Source of the DNA: Mucilaginibacter gotjawali
GTDB taxonomy: Bacteria > Bacteroidota > Bacteroidia > Sphingobacteriales > Sphingobacteriaceae
Assembly: GCF_002355435.1 (NCBI RefSeq)
Contig: NZ_AP017313.1
Span: forward strand, 5,828,001-5,892,000
DNA length: 64,000 bases
Direction: 5' to 3'
Part shown: one piece after another, positions 38,178-48,325 of the stretch
Numbering within the stretch: the stretch's first letter is position 1
Layout of the letters: every line of letters begins with the position of its first letter
The notes under the pieces: generated by a model
What the model was told of the DNA's origin: nothing
The model's input: the letters and a program-made list of their open reading frames with translations, nothing else
Database searches by the model: none
Program-made: the position numbers and the translations under genes

Positions 38178-38476
38178 TATTTCCTCAACTTCCCGGGTTT
38201 TAGCATCAGCGTAAGACCATTTTTTCAGAGACACACTTACATTCATAAATTTTTCAATTTCGCCCGTTAACGCATAAATCAACCCAAACCTTATCTTTCC
38301 ACAACGTTAAATCATTGTAAATTACATGTTTTGCCTTTTTGGGACATAGGATATGGCACTTCCCAACAGCGTGTGGAAAACTACAAATTGCAGGGGACTT
38401 TTATGACTGATAGATTTGAGTAAAACGCTCTTTAGTTTTTTTTAAATTATTTTCTGATCATTAAATTTCTACGGAT
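38178..38476. other. 299-base region upstream of nrdJ with two DnaA-box-like sites
   Basis: No gene is seen. Two sites in opposite orientation resemble the DnaA box TTWTNCACA: CTTTCCACA at 38295-38303 (one mismatch) and the complement of TTTTCCACA at 38372-38380 (exact). I looked for the conserved cobalamin riboswitch (B12 box GCCACTG) and did not find it. No NrdR box pair was recognised. Confidence 0.4.
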
Positions 38477-41400
38477 ATGGGAGGCGAACTCTACAAAAAT
38501 ACACATGCTGAGAACACAGGCGGGTTGAAGGTAAACAGGCATTTTACCAGGGATAGTATCAACGTTTTCGATCAATTTAAATATGAGATGCGCGCCTCCG
38601 TGATCCGGAACCCTTCAGGCGATGCTGTATTTGAAATGAATGATGTAGAAGTTCCGGCTTCGTGGTCGCAGGTGGCAACAGATATCCTTGCCCAAAAATA
38701 TTTCCGTAAAGCCGGCGTTCCATTGGCTGACGGCTCAACCGGATCCGAAAAAAGCATTAAACAGGTTGCCCACCGCATGGCACATTGCTGGAAAGACTGG
38801 GGAATGCGCTACGGCTACTTCGCTTCAGCAAAAGATGCCGACATATTTTACGACGAAATTGTTTATACCATTACCGGGCAGCTGGCTGCGCCAAACTCGC
38901 CGCAGTGGTTCAATACAGGGCTTTACAGTTCCTATAATATCAGCGGGAAACCGCAGGGTCATTATTTTGTTGACCCGACTACCAAAAAATTAAGTAAATC
39001 CACATCTGCATACGAGCGCCCGCAGCCGCATGCCTGTTTTATCCTCTCCGTTGAGGATGACCTGGTAAACGAAGGCGGTGTGATGGACCTTTGGGTTCGC
39101 GAAGCGCGGATTTTTAAATATGGTTCAGGCGTAGGCACGAACTTCTCCAAAATCCGCGGCGAAAGTGAAAAATTATCAGGCGGCGGTTATTCTTCCGGCT
39201 TAATGTCGTTCCTTAAAATAGGCGACCGCGCAGCCGGGGCCATCAAATCTGGCGGTACTACCCGCAGGGCGGCTAAAATGGTTTGCCTTGATTTGGACCA
39301 CCCGGAAATTGAAAGCTTTGTGAACTGGAAGGTAGAAGAGGAGAAAAAAGTGGCGGCTTTAATCGCCGCCGGCTATTCTTCTGATTACGAAGGCGAGGCT
39401 TACCGAACCGTATCCGGTCAAAACTCCAATAATTCGGTTCGCATCCCCAATAACTTTTTTAAAGCATTAAAAAACGAAACTAACTGGGATTTAACCAGCC
39501 GCATGACCGGCAAACCTGTTAAAACTATACCCGCACAAAAGCTTTGGGATGATATTGCTTTTGCCGCCTGGGCCTGTGCCGATCCCGGCGTACAGTTTGA
39601 CAGCACCATTAACGAGTGGCATACCTGCCCTGAAGGCGGTCGCATCAACGCGTCAAACCCATGCTCTGAATACATGTTTTTGGATAATACAGCCTGTAAC
39701 CTGGCTTCCATTAACCTGGCACACTTTTTTGATAAAGAAACCCGCGTGTTTGATGTAAAAGGCTTTGAGCACACCTGCCGCATCTGGACCATCGTGTTAG
39801 AGATTTCCGTATTGATGGCACAGTTTCCTGCAAAAGAAGTGGCGCAGCTATCCTATGATTACCGCACCCTTGGTTTAGGCTATGCCAACCTTGGTTCGGC
39901 CTTAATGGTGAATGGCATCCCTTACGACAGCAAAAAGGCACGTGCCATTGCTGCGGCCATCACCGCTATCATGACTGGCACCGCTTACGCTACTTCCGCC
40001 GAAATGGCAAGAGAATTAGGCCCGTTTGCCCGTTACGAAGATAATAAACAGCACATGCTGCGTGTAATGCGCAACCACCGCTACGCGGCGTATAACTCGA
40101 CAGATAATTTTGACGGGTTGGAGATCCACCCTCCGGGCATCGACCAGATCCAATGCCCTGATTATTTACTATCAGCTGCCTGCAACTCATGGGATAAAGC
40201 AGTAGAAATGGGCGAAAAATACGGCTACCGCAACGCGCAAACTACCGTTATTGCCCCAACAGGCACTATCGGTTTGGTGATGGATTGCGATACCACCGGT
40301 ATTGAGCCTGATTTTGCGCTGGTTAAATTTAAAAAACTATCCGGCGGCGGTTATTTTAAGATCATTAACCAGGCAGTACCCGAAGCATTGAGCAACCTGG
40401 GCTATGCCGAACATGAGGTTACTGCTATCATCAATTACGCCAAAGGCGCAGCCACCTTAAAAGGGGCGCCGCATATCAATTTCGACAGCCTGAAATCAAA
40501 AGGCCTGAGTGATGATGAATTAGAAAAACTTGATAAAGGTATCGTTTCGGCTTTCGAGATCAGTTTTGCATTTAATATCTGGTCGATGGGCGAAGAATGT
40601 TTGAAACGCCTTGGCTTTACCGCCGAACAATACAATGCGCCTGATTTCAACGTGCTGCGGGGCCTGGGCTTCAGCAACAAACAGATTGCGGAAGCAAATG
40701 AATACATCTGCGGCACCATGACCATTGAGGGCGCCCCATACCTGAAAAGAGAACATTACCCGATATTTGATTGCGCCAATAAATGCGGAGCCAAAGGCGA
40801 ACGCTATATCCATTCGCATGGCCACATTAAAATGATGGCAGCGGCACAGCCTTTTCTGTCGGGCGCTATCTCCAAAACCATTAACCTGCCTAATGAAGCG
40901 AAGGTTGATGAGATCAAAGATTGCTACGAACTGTCATGGCGCCTGGGCTTGAAAGCCAACGCGCTTTACCGCGACGGTTGTAAATTGTCGCAGCCATTGT
41001 CTACCAAATCGGATGTAAAAGAAGATAAAGAAGAAGTTTCGGAAGACAAACTGGAAACGGTTGAAGAGGTATTAGGCAAAGCAGCCAATGTAAAGCTAAG
41101 CGACCTTACCCCCGACCAGGTGCTGGAAGCAGCCATGGCGATTATGGAGAAATCAAAAGATACCGCCTTTATGCGCCAGCTGAGCCGCGTGGTGCAAAAG
41201 AAAGTGCTGCCATTTAAACGCCGCGGCTACACCCAAAAAGCTATTATTGACGGGCAAACCGTTTATGTACGCACTGGCGAATATGAAGACGGCACTTTGG
41301 GCGAGATCTTTGTGGATATGCACAAAGAGGGCGCAACCTTCCGCTCGCTGATGAACTGCTTTGCCATCGCTGTTTCGGTGGGCCTGCAGTATGGCGTACC

Positions 41401-41818
41401 GCTGGAAGAATATGTGGAGAAATTTACCTTTACCCGTTTTGAACCTGCCGGGATGGTGGTTGGCCATGCCAATATTAAAAGCGCGACCAGTATCATCGAC
41501 TATATCTTCAGGATGCTGGGTTACGAATACCAGGACCGCACCGACCTGGTGCATGTAATTACCGAACAAAACGGCATTACCGGCAACCCGCAGATGATTG
41601 ATGACGATGTGAATACCGATGAAACGAATGTTTATCATCCGGCAGAAAAACCGGCAATGACGGAACAAAAGATCAGCATAAAAAAACAATACAGTGTTGA
41701 TATTACCATGGGCGTACAAAGTGATGCCCCGGCATGCAATACCTGCGGGCATACTACCGTACGCTCAGGAACTTGTTACAAGTGTTTAAACTGCGGCAAT
41801 TCGATGGGATGCAGCTAG
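38477..41818 (+). CDS. nrdJ: Adenosylcobalamin-dependent ribonucleotide reductase (class II)
   Basis: 1113 residues. The catalytic barrel (about 80-760) has NSPQWFNTGLYSSY, CFILSVEDDLVNEGG and the radical-finger region NPCSEYMFLDNTACNLASIN with a conserved Cys and Glu. APTGTIGLVMDCDTTGIEPD follows further on. A C-terminal extension (about 860-1070, from KLSDLTPDQVLEAAM) is usual in large NrdJ proteins, and the last 25 residues form a zinc-ribbon-like cysteine set (CNTCGHTT, CYKCLNCG). It reduces ribonucleotides using B12, with no oxygen requirement. Such a protein implies that the organism makes or takes up cobalamin. Start MGGELYKNTHAENTGG is supported by the upstream AT-rich spacer. Confidence 0.95.
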   Translation: MGGELYKNTHAENTGGLKVNRHFTRDSINVFDQFKYEMRASVIRNPSGDAVFEMNDVEVPASWSQVATDILAQKYFRKAGVPLADGSTGSEKSIKQVAHRMAHCWKDWGMRYGYFASAKDADIFYDEIVYTITGQLAAPNSPQWFNTGLYSSYNISGKPQGHYFVDPTTKKLSKSTSAYERPQPHACFILSVEDDLVNEGGVMDLWVREARIFKYGSGVGTNFSKIRGESEKLSGGGYSSGLMSFLKIGDRAAGAIKSGGTTRRAAKMVCLDLDHPEIESFVNWKVEEEKKVAALIAAGYSSDYEGEAYRTVSGQNSNNSVRIPNNFFKALKNETNWDLTSRMTGKPVKTIPAQKLWDDIAFAAWACADPGVQFDSTINEWHTCPEGGRINASNPCSEYMFLDNTACNLASINLAHFFDKETRVFDVKGFEHTCRIWTIVLEISVLMAQFPAKEVAQLSYDYRTLGLGYANLGSALMVNGIPYDSKKARAIAAAITAIMTGTAYATSAEMARELGPFARYEDNKQHMLRVMRNHRYAAYNSTDNFDGLEIHPPGIDQIQCPDYLLSAACNSWDKAVEMGEKYGYRNAQTTVIAPTGTIGLVMDCDTTGIEPDFALVKFKKLSGGGYFKIINQAVPEALSNLGYAEHEVTAIINYAKGAATLKGAPHINFDSLKSKGLSDDELEKLDKGIVSAFEISFAFNIWSMGEECLKRLGFTAEQYNAPDFNVLRGLGFSNKQIAEANEYICGTMTIEGAPYLKREHYPIFDCANKCGAKGERYIHSHGHIKMMAAAQPFLSGAISKTINLPNEAKVDEIKDCYELSWRLGLKANALYRDGCKLSQPLSTKSDVKEDKEEVSEDKLETVEEVLGKAANVKLSDLTPDQVLEAAMAIMEKSKDTAFMRQLSRVVQKKVLPFKRRGYTQKAIIDGQTVYVRTGEYEDGTLGEIFVDMHKEGATFRSLMNCFAIAVSVGLQYGVPLEEYVEKFTFTRFEPAGMVVGHANIKSATSIIDYIFRMLGYEYQDRTDLVHVITEQNGITGNPQMIDDDVNTDETNVYHPAEKPAMTEQKISIKKQYSVDITMGVQSDAPACNTCGHTTVRSGTCYKCLNCGNSMGCS

Positions 41819-42062
41819 ATAATTATTGAATTGGTGAGTTAGTGAATTATTGAGTGGGATTGGTTGATGAGTGATGAATTTGTGAAATGATAATTTAGTG
41901 AGAAGAGGATTGGTGAGAAACATACAGTACAACTATAAAGGTTATACCTGCTTAGCGGCAGGGGCCAGCGGTGATGAAACGAGACAGGCAATGACTAAAT
42001 GACGCAATGACCCAATGACCTTTTAACGATTCGGCGTTTTGTGTTCAGTTTTATAGTTTAAT
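41819..42062. repeat. Word-repeat spacer after nrdJ
   Basis: This 244-base stretch starts with GTGAGTTAGTGAATTATTGA and related words, then at about 41990 has AATGACTAAATGACGCAATG. The second set also appears near 50491-50515 (CCAATGACTTAATGACCC). No gene is seen in it. A terminator follows at 42070. Confidence 0.55.
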
Positions 42063-42069
42063 TTTAGTG

Positions 42070-42101
42070 AGTCCCGGGAGTAGTGCACCGGGACTTTTTT
42101 T
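42070..42101 (+). terminator. Intrinsic terminator, probably for nrdJ
   Basis: A perfect AGTCCCGG/CCGGGACT stem with a T run, 250 bases after nrdJ. The gap is unusually long, so an unannotated small RNA or the repeat block may be transcribed in between. Confidence 0.8.
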
Positions 42102-42189
42102 ATGGATTTGCGTTGTTTGTTTATTTTCAAATATATTATCAGTACCGGACAACGGAAGGAAGAGCGTTTAACTACAATATAAAGTAAAT

Positions 42190-42223
42190 AAAAAATGCGC
42201 TCCGGATCTCACACCGGAACGCA
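42190..42223 (-). terminator. Intrinsic terminator of the SusCD operon
   Basis: TGCG.TCCGG and CCGGA.CGCA pair with one mismatch, with a T run on the minus strand. It lies 140 bases past the last gene of the operon. The remaining spacer 42224-42361 shows nothing else. Confidence 0.75.
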
Positions 42224-42361
42224 CTTTACATCATTGTTAAACGATGTAATACAACTAAATCTCAGGTCCCATGTCCCCTGATCACCCAAGTTCTTTATTT
42301 AGCATTACCGGTAGTATTACAGGCAAATAAAATTTCATTTGTGTTGATTGGTGTCCAGCTT

Positions 42362-43369
42362 TTAATTGGGGTTATAACATGAACCCAACTCCTCATTGGC
42401 CGAATTAACATTCAAATTGTAAACGTTTAACGACCATATATTGCCGGTTTTAATATCGGCTAAATACAAATCGTAACCGCCTTTGGTGCCGGTGCGGGTA
42501 CTCGACAGGAAAACATATTCGTCATTACACGGATAAGGATCAGAATAATTGGCCGAAGGCTCATTAAACGGCAAATACTGGGCTATTTTACTTTTATCAT
42601 AAAATCCCCTGAAGATCTGGTCGTTTGCGCTGGTTGCACTTAAGCCGCCGGTATATAAAAATGATACACTATCCTTGCCTATCGGGTAGTACTCCTGTAT
42701 GTTTGGTAACGATGCTTCGGTTTTGGTACTGACGCCGCTTTTATCTACCAGGTAAATATCCGAACCTGCCCCTCCACCTTCCGCATACAATATCTTACTG
42801 TCATCGTAAATATAATACGGCATTGATTCTTCGCCGCTGCCGCTGGTAATGGTCCGGGTAATATTTCCGCTCAAATCCATTTCGGCCAGGTGCCCGTTGT
42901 GCTTAAATACAATGCGGGTGCCGCTGTTTGAAAACTTGGGGTCCTCGTCCCGCGACGAAGCGCCCAAAGCAGCCGTAAGGTTCACCGGTTGTGCGGCCGA
43001 ATTTACCGGCCACAAATACACATCCCAGTTACCTGTTACTTTATCGGTCCCCATAAAAACAATATACTTCCCATCGGGGCTAAAATCGGCATTCATGCAG
43101 TTGTCGATATGCCAGCCGGTATTTAACTGTGTTAAAACACCGGTCGAAAAATCTAGTATAAACAGCTTTGAATCGTTACAGTTATAGCACGAATAACTAT
43201 GAAAAACCAACCTGCCTTTGAGGGCAGGTGGTTTTTGTTGGCTAACAGGGGTTGATCCGTTAGAATTATTTCCCAAATTGTTTTTACTGCACGAAAATAA
43301 CAGTACCAAAAACATGGCAACAACTACATTTATCATATAGGCCATCCTGTTATTATTAGCCTGCTTCAT
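42362..43369 (-). CDS. Lipoprotein with TolB-like beta-propeller
   Basis: 335 residues. The N-terminus is hydrophobic (YMINVVVAMFLVLLF) and ends in SCSKN, so Cys27 may be lipidated. The rest has WD40-like PD40 strand repeats: DFSPDGKYIVFMGTDK, DPKFSNSGTRIVFKHNG and EYVFLSSTRTGTKGGYDLYL, the pattern of TolB-type propellers. Such proteins beside SusD usually bind a substrate at the cell surface. The start is separated from the SusD stop by a single base, so this is the third gene of the SusC-SusD unit. No enzyme motif is seen. Confidence 0.75.
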   Translation of the reverse strand: MKQANNNRMAYMINVVVAMFLVLLFSCSKNNLGNNSNGSTPVSQQKPPALKGRLVFHSYSCYNCNDSKLFILDFSTGVLTQLNTGWHIDNCMNADFSPDGKYIVFMGTDKVTGNWDVYLWPVNSAAQPVNLTAALGASSRDEDPKFSNSGTRIVFKHNGHLAEMDLSGNITRTITSGSGEESMPYYIYDDSKILYAEGGGAGSDIYLVDKSGVSTKTEASLPNIQEYYPIGKDSVSFLYTGGLSATSANDQIFRGFYDKSKIAQYLPFNEPSANYSDPYPCNDEYVFLSSTRTGTKGGYDLYLADIKTGNIWSLNVYNLNVNSANEELGSCYNPN

Positions 43370-43370
43370 A

Positions 43371-44882
43371 TTAATAACCAGGGTTTTGCACTAAATTGGG
43401 GTTATTGTTGATCTCTGTAAGCGGCAACGGCATTAACCAGTGGTTTTTATCACAAGTGTAAACAATAGGGATAGGGGCACTTGGCACACCGTTGTTACAG
43501 GTGTATTTAACCTCTTTTAAGTTAGCCATCACAGTGGTGGCCACACCCAGGCGGGTTAAGTCATCCCAGCGTTGCGCTTCAAAAGCCAGTTCCAGCCTTC
43601 TTTCATTTAGTATCGCTGTAGTAAGGGCTGCTTGTGTGCTGGCTGTAGTATTAGGTAAACCCACGCGGTTCCTGATTTTATTTAACAGCGATATGGCCTC
43701 TGCGGTATTACCCAGTTGGTTATCGGCTTCAGCCTGCAGCAGGATGATATCATCCAAACGCAGCAGGTAAAAGTGGTCACCGCTCGACCATCCATTCGGA
43801 TGTTTTTGTTTGTAAGCAAACGGGGTTGGTTTGGTTGGGTCCTGGCAAGGGTTCCAGTTTTCATCAGCCCAGGCTATAGGGTTACCGTTAACATCTTTGG
43901 TAACAAATAAAACGCTGGCGTTTTCTCTAACTGTGTCACCTTCGGCAACAAATGCGTTTACCAGGTCATGCGCCGGAACGCCGTATTTTTGCCAGCCATC
44001 TTCGGGGGCTAAAAACAGTTCGACACCCCAGCTTGCATTCGGCCCGCCGGCGGTGAAAGGGATTTCAAGGATCGATTCTGAATTAAAATAGTGGCTGCCA
44101 TCAAACAGGCTGCTATAACTGGATACCAGCGAGTAGCCTGCCGGGCTGTTAACCACATCTTTACAATAGGTTAGCACCTTGTTGTAATCCCTGTCGCTTC
44201 TTTGTGCCCATATTTTTGCCAGCAATGCATATGCGGCGCCTTTGGTGGCACGCACCTTGTTTACCGAAGGGTCGCTGCCATAGCTGTCAGGCAAATTGGC
44301 AACGGCCACCTGCAAATCAGCATTGATCTGGTCATAAACCTGTGTTTCAGTTGAACGAGGTTTACGGGTAACTTTAGGGTCTGCCGTGTTTGACTCCAGT
44401 TCGATAGGAACGCCCCCCCATGTTTTTACCAACTGGTAATAATGGAAGGCCCTTAAAAAACTGGCTTCGCCAATGATCTGCGCTTTGCGGTCGGCCGCTA
44501 AGCCACTTGCACCGTTTATATTGGCTAATAAAAGGTTACAATGTGCTATACCCTGGTACAGCTGCCCCCAGTCGGCATACATGTGGCTGTTACTCGCCGG
44601 CATCGTAAACTGATCTTCTTCAACAAAGGTGGCTTCGCCGCCGCCGCCGGGATAGGCGTTATCGGATCTGTTATCGCTCAGCATTACATTTTCCCACTGG
44701 TAATAATCGCTGCCCATAAATATCTGGTAACAACCGGCTATGGCATTCTCAATATCCTGCGCCGAGTTGTAGGCGTTACCCGTGGTAAGACTTGTTTGGG
44801 GGGTGGTATCTAAAAATTTCCGGCACGATCCCATTGCAACAGCAAAAAGGAGCGTTATTAAAAATATCGTTTTCTTTTTCAT
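43371..44882 (-). CDS. SusD/RagB-type surface lipoprotein
   Basis: 503 residues. A lipoprotein signal (AVAMGSCRKFL) places the acylated Cys near residue 20. The SusD N-terminal helices follow (AYNSAQDIENAIAGCYQIFM), the tetratricopeptide-like region AKIWAQRSDRDYNKVLTYCK, and the C-terminal RagB/SusD domain with LRLDDIILLQAEADNQLGN and NERRLELAFEAQRWDDL. SusD proteins cap the SusC transporter and bind the glycan outside the cell. It is 23 bases downstream of the SusC gene. The ligand cannot be assigned. Confidence 0.93.
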   Translation of the reverse strand: MKKKTIFLITLLFAVAMGSCRKFLDTTPQTSLTTGNAYNSAQDIENAIAGCYQIFMGSDYYQWENVMLSDNRSDNAYPGGGGEATFVEEDQFTMPASNSHMYADWGQLYQGIAHCNLLLANINGASGLAADRKAQIIGEASFLRAFHYYQLVKTWGGVPIELESNTADPKVTRKPRSTETQVYDQINADLQVAVANLPDSYGSDPSVNKVRATKGAAYALLAKIWAQRSDRDYNKVLTYCKDVVNSPAGYSLVSSYSSLFDGSHYFNSESILEIPFTAGGPNASWGVELFLAPEDGWQKYGVPAHDLVNAFVAEGDTVRENASVLFVTKDVNGNPIAWADENWNPCQDPTKPTPFAYKQKHPNGWSSGDHFYLLRLDDIILLQAEADNQLGNTAEAISLLNKIRNRVGLPNTTASTQAALTTAILNERRLELAFEAQRWDDLTRLGVATTVMANLKEVKYTCNNGVPSAPIPIVYTCDKNHWLMPLPLTEINNNPNLVQNPGY

Positions 44883-44905
44883 GATCTTACAATAATAAGT
44901 TAAGG

Positions 44906-47900
44906 TTAAAAAGTTACGTTAACACCTAAAATAAAGTCCCTTGATTGCGGATAGTTGCCATAATCAACCCCGGGGGCTGTGTTTTTACTGGCAGTATCTG
45001 AATTTGACGAACTGTTAAACACACTTGTTTCCGGATCGAATCCTGAGTATTTGGTGAACGTTAATAAGTTTTCGGCTGTGATGTAAAGCATAAAACGGCT
45101 TATTTTTAACTTATTCAGTACCGACTCGGGCAGCGAATAACCCAGTGTAAGCGATTTAACCCTTAAGTACGATCCGTTTTCGATAAACCTTGTTGACGGA
45201 TAGGAATTGCTGGGATCATTTGGTGATGATTTTGGGATGTCGGTAATATCTCCCGGGTTCTTCCACCTTCTTAAAACAGCAGCCGACTGGTTTTCACCAA
45301 TCGTCATTGATTCAGTAAGCATCCTGGTTGCATTAAATATCTGGTTACCCTGCTCGCCCTGTAAAAATATATTCAGCGTGAATCTTTTATAGGTGAATGA
45401 GTTGGTTAAACCATAAGCATACTTCGGATTTGCGTTACCTATCACGCCCAAACTATCAGAACCCGCTTTATTTTGCAAATACTTTTCGTTTCCGGTGGCC
45501 GGATCAACCCCAAGGGCATACTTGCCATAAAAAGAGCCCAGCGGAAGCCCCGCCTTTACCAAAGCGGTTTGGTAGGTATTACCGGCAACATTAACATTAC
45601 CTGTAAATAGCGTCTGGCCAACTACATCCAAAACTTTACCCCGGTTTAAATAGATATTAAAGTCGGTACTCCAGGTAAAATCACGGTTCACGATATTTTT
45701 TGATGTAAGCTGAAATTCAAAACCTTTGTTTTGAATAGAACCGGCATTGATGATAGCAGTATTGCCGCCAACACCAACGCTTGCCGGTATCGGCGCGTTC
45801 AATAAAAGGTTGGTGGTTTTTTTATCGTAATAATCAGTGGTAATGGTTACCCGGTTGTTGAGCAAGCCAAAATCAAGGCCGATATTATACTGGGCCGTTT
45901 GTTCCCATTTTAAATTATCATTTGACAGGGTTGACGGTACATAAGCAGTTACCGGGCTGCCGCCGATCACATAAGTTGAAAGGCCGATTAACCCGTACCT
46001 TGAATAGGGTGCAATGGCATCATTACCCACAATACCCCAGCCTGCGCGCAGTTTAAGATCGCTTACTGCTGTTACGTTTTTAAAGAAATCCTCATTTGAA
46101 ACTCTCCAGCCTACAGAAAACGAAGGGAAGTAACCCCACCTGTTTTTTGAAGAGAATATGCTGGACGCATCGGCCCGTAAATTGGATGTTAACAGATACC
46201 TGTCCTTATAATTATAGTTTAGCCTGCCGATAAATGATTCGTGGGTTTTATCATAAATATTTACCTGCGGTACTGATTGCACTGTTCCGGCCGTTACAGT
46301 AGTAATAGCGGTACTGCCACCAAAACCATGCGAAGCAAGGTAAACGCTGCGATTGCTTTCGTCCGAAGCTACATAACCCACCAGTAAGGCAAAACTATGA
46401 TCCTTTATTTTTTGGTATAGTTCAATGTATTTTCTGAGATCCAGTAATCAAAGTTATTATCATTTTCAGCTGCAAGGCCGTCCATTGATCTGCCGTAGCT
46501 GGTTTGGATAGAATTCTGGAAAGAGGTGAATATGCTGTTGCTGTGTTCAAGGCCAAAAATGCTCTTTAATTTCAAGCCTGGTAAAATACTCAGTTCAGCA
46601 TTGGCATTGCCGTTAAAGCGGTGGTTTACGAGTAAGTTTTGAGGCTGGTAAGCAACCGAAACCGGGTTTTCAATATCTACCGGGGCCACAGGGCTTACAG
46701 CATATTGGGTAGGGATCAGCGGGTTCCATACGCCGATAATTGGCACTGCAGTAATTAACCTGGTAATTACGCCGTTTGAATATCCTTCCGGAACGCTCAC
46801 ATCCGACCAACGGTCGTAAGATATATTGGTTCCAACTTTTAACAGGTCGCTTACTTTATGATCCAGGTTTACTTTAAAAGTGGCCCTGCCTACATTATTA
46901 TTAATAACGATGCCCTCCTGTTTTACATAAGAGCCTGAAATGTAATAGGTGGTATTGTCACTACCGCCCGATACGGATACATTGTGGCTTTGCGAAAGCG
47001 CGTTCCTGAAAACCAGGTTCTGCCAGTTGGTATTGGTGAAATTGGTTGGGTCAGGTAAGCTGATCCCCATTTCGGCCATTAATGATTCAAATTGTGGCGT
47101 ATTTAATACCTGCAGTTTCTTCCATACCTGAGATGAAGTAACGGAACCATTATAGCTAACCCTTGATTTTTGGTTTTTTGCGCCGTGTTTGGTGGTGATC
47201 AGTACCACACCGTTTGCGCCGCTGCTACCATAGATGGCCGCTGCGGATGCATCTTTTAATACGGTAATAGTTTCAATATCAGCCGGGTTAATTTCGTTGG
47301 TGTTGTAAGTTGGCACATCATCAACAATATAAAGCGGGTCGGTACCTGAAGTGATAGACGATGTACCGCGTATTTTGATGGAGAAACCGGCATCCGGCTG
47401 GCCCGATGGCCTGATTACCTGCACGCCGGCGGCTTTCCCTTCAATTGAATAACCAAACTGCGTATTTGGCCTGTCCTCCAGTTCTTTTGAGCCGATTACG
47501 GCTACAGCGCCGGTTAGGTCCTGCTTGCGTTGGGTGCCATAACCAACCACTACCACTTCGTTTAAGCTGCCTGCGGCCTCTTTCAAAACAATAGATAGTT
47601 CGGTTTTTCCGTCAACAGCTACATCCTGTGCTATAAAGCCGATATAAGATACCCTGATAATGGTATTCTCGGGAACAGATATCGTAAAAGCGCCGTTAAC
47701 ATCCGTTACGGCAATGTTTTTACCATTTTTTATACTGATAGTTGCACCTATAAGCGGCTGGCCCTTTGAATCAGTTACTTTACCCGTAATTTTAAGTAAT
47801 GCTTCAATAACAGGGGGCAGCTCCGCTTTCTTACGGATCACAATAGTATTCAGGTTAATGGCGTAGGTTAACGACTGATCAAGCAGGCATTTATCAAGCA

Positions 47901-48177
47901 CTTCTTCAAGCGACGCATCTTTAAAAGATACGGTTACCGGTTTGGTTGCCCTGATCATTTTTGAATCATATACTACTGTATAATTGCTTTGTTGCTGTAT
48001 CGCTTCAAAAACCTCCTTTAACGAGGCGCCTTTTTTATTCAGGGTTATTTTTTGGGCATAGGTTGCAGCTCCGGCCTGTAATAAAATTGTAAGCATTAAA
48101 ACAATGGTGAGCTTCATGGTTAACAATAGTTTAACTGGGATTCTTCTGCATTTAAATGCAGTATAAATTTTATACAT
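44906..48177 (-). CDS. SusC/RagA-type TonB-linked transporter, frame broken once
   Basis: About 1090 residues when one A is restored to the A run at 46408-46413 (minus strand ACCAAAAAATAAAGG), which joins ISENTLNYTKK to IKDHSFALLVGYVASD. Starting at the ATG at 48177, the protein has a signal peptide, a STN domain (about 60-115, SNYTVVYDSKMI), a carboxypeptidase-regulatory-like domain (about 130-210, GKVTDSKGQPLIGATISIKN) and a TonB-box/plug (EVVVVGYGTQRKQDLTGAVA). The barrel follows to the terminal strand FILGVNVTF. The STN domain indicates signalling through FecR and the ECF sigma factor just upstream. Frame loss is probably a sequencing artefact. Confidence 0.9.
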
Positions 48178-48325
48178 TTGAATGTTAGGTTAGTTAATAA
48201 TTAGTTGTTACGAAGTAATTGGTTTTTAAATGGCCTTACACCTGCTTGGCAACAAGTACAAAACTCAGGGGCACTGCGAATGCTCCTGGGTTTGTTTTTT
48301 AAGGCACTGTTAGTTTAAGTAGCTT

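Noticed and set aside
38178..38476. Cobalamin riboswitch expected before a B12-dependent enzyme
   Set aside because: No GCCACTG B12 box or matching stem was found in this gap.
44906..48177. Two separate SusC-like genes
   Set aside because: The second stretch lacks a signal peptide, plug and start context and continues the same barrel after one added base.
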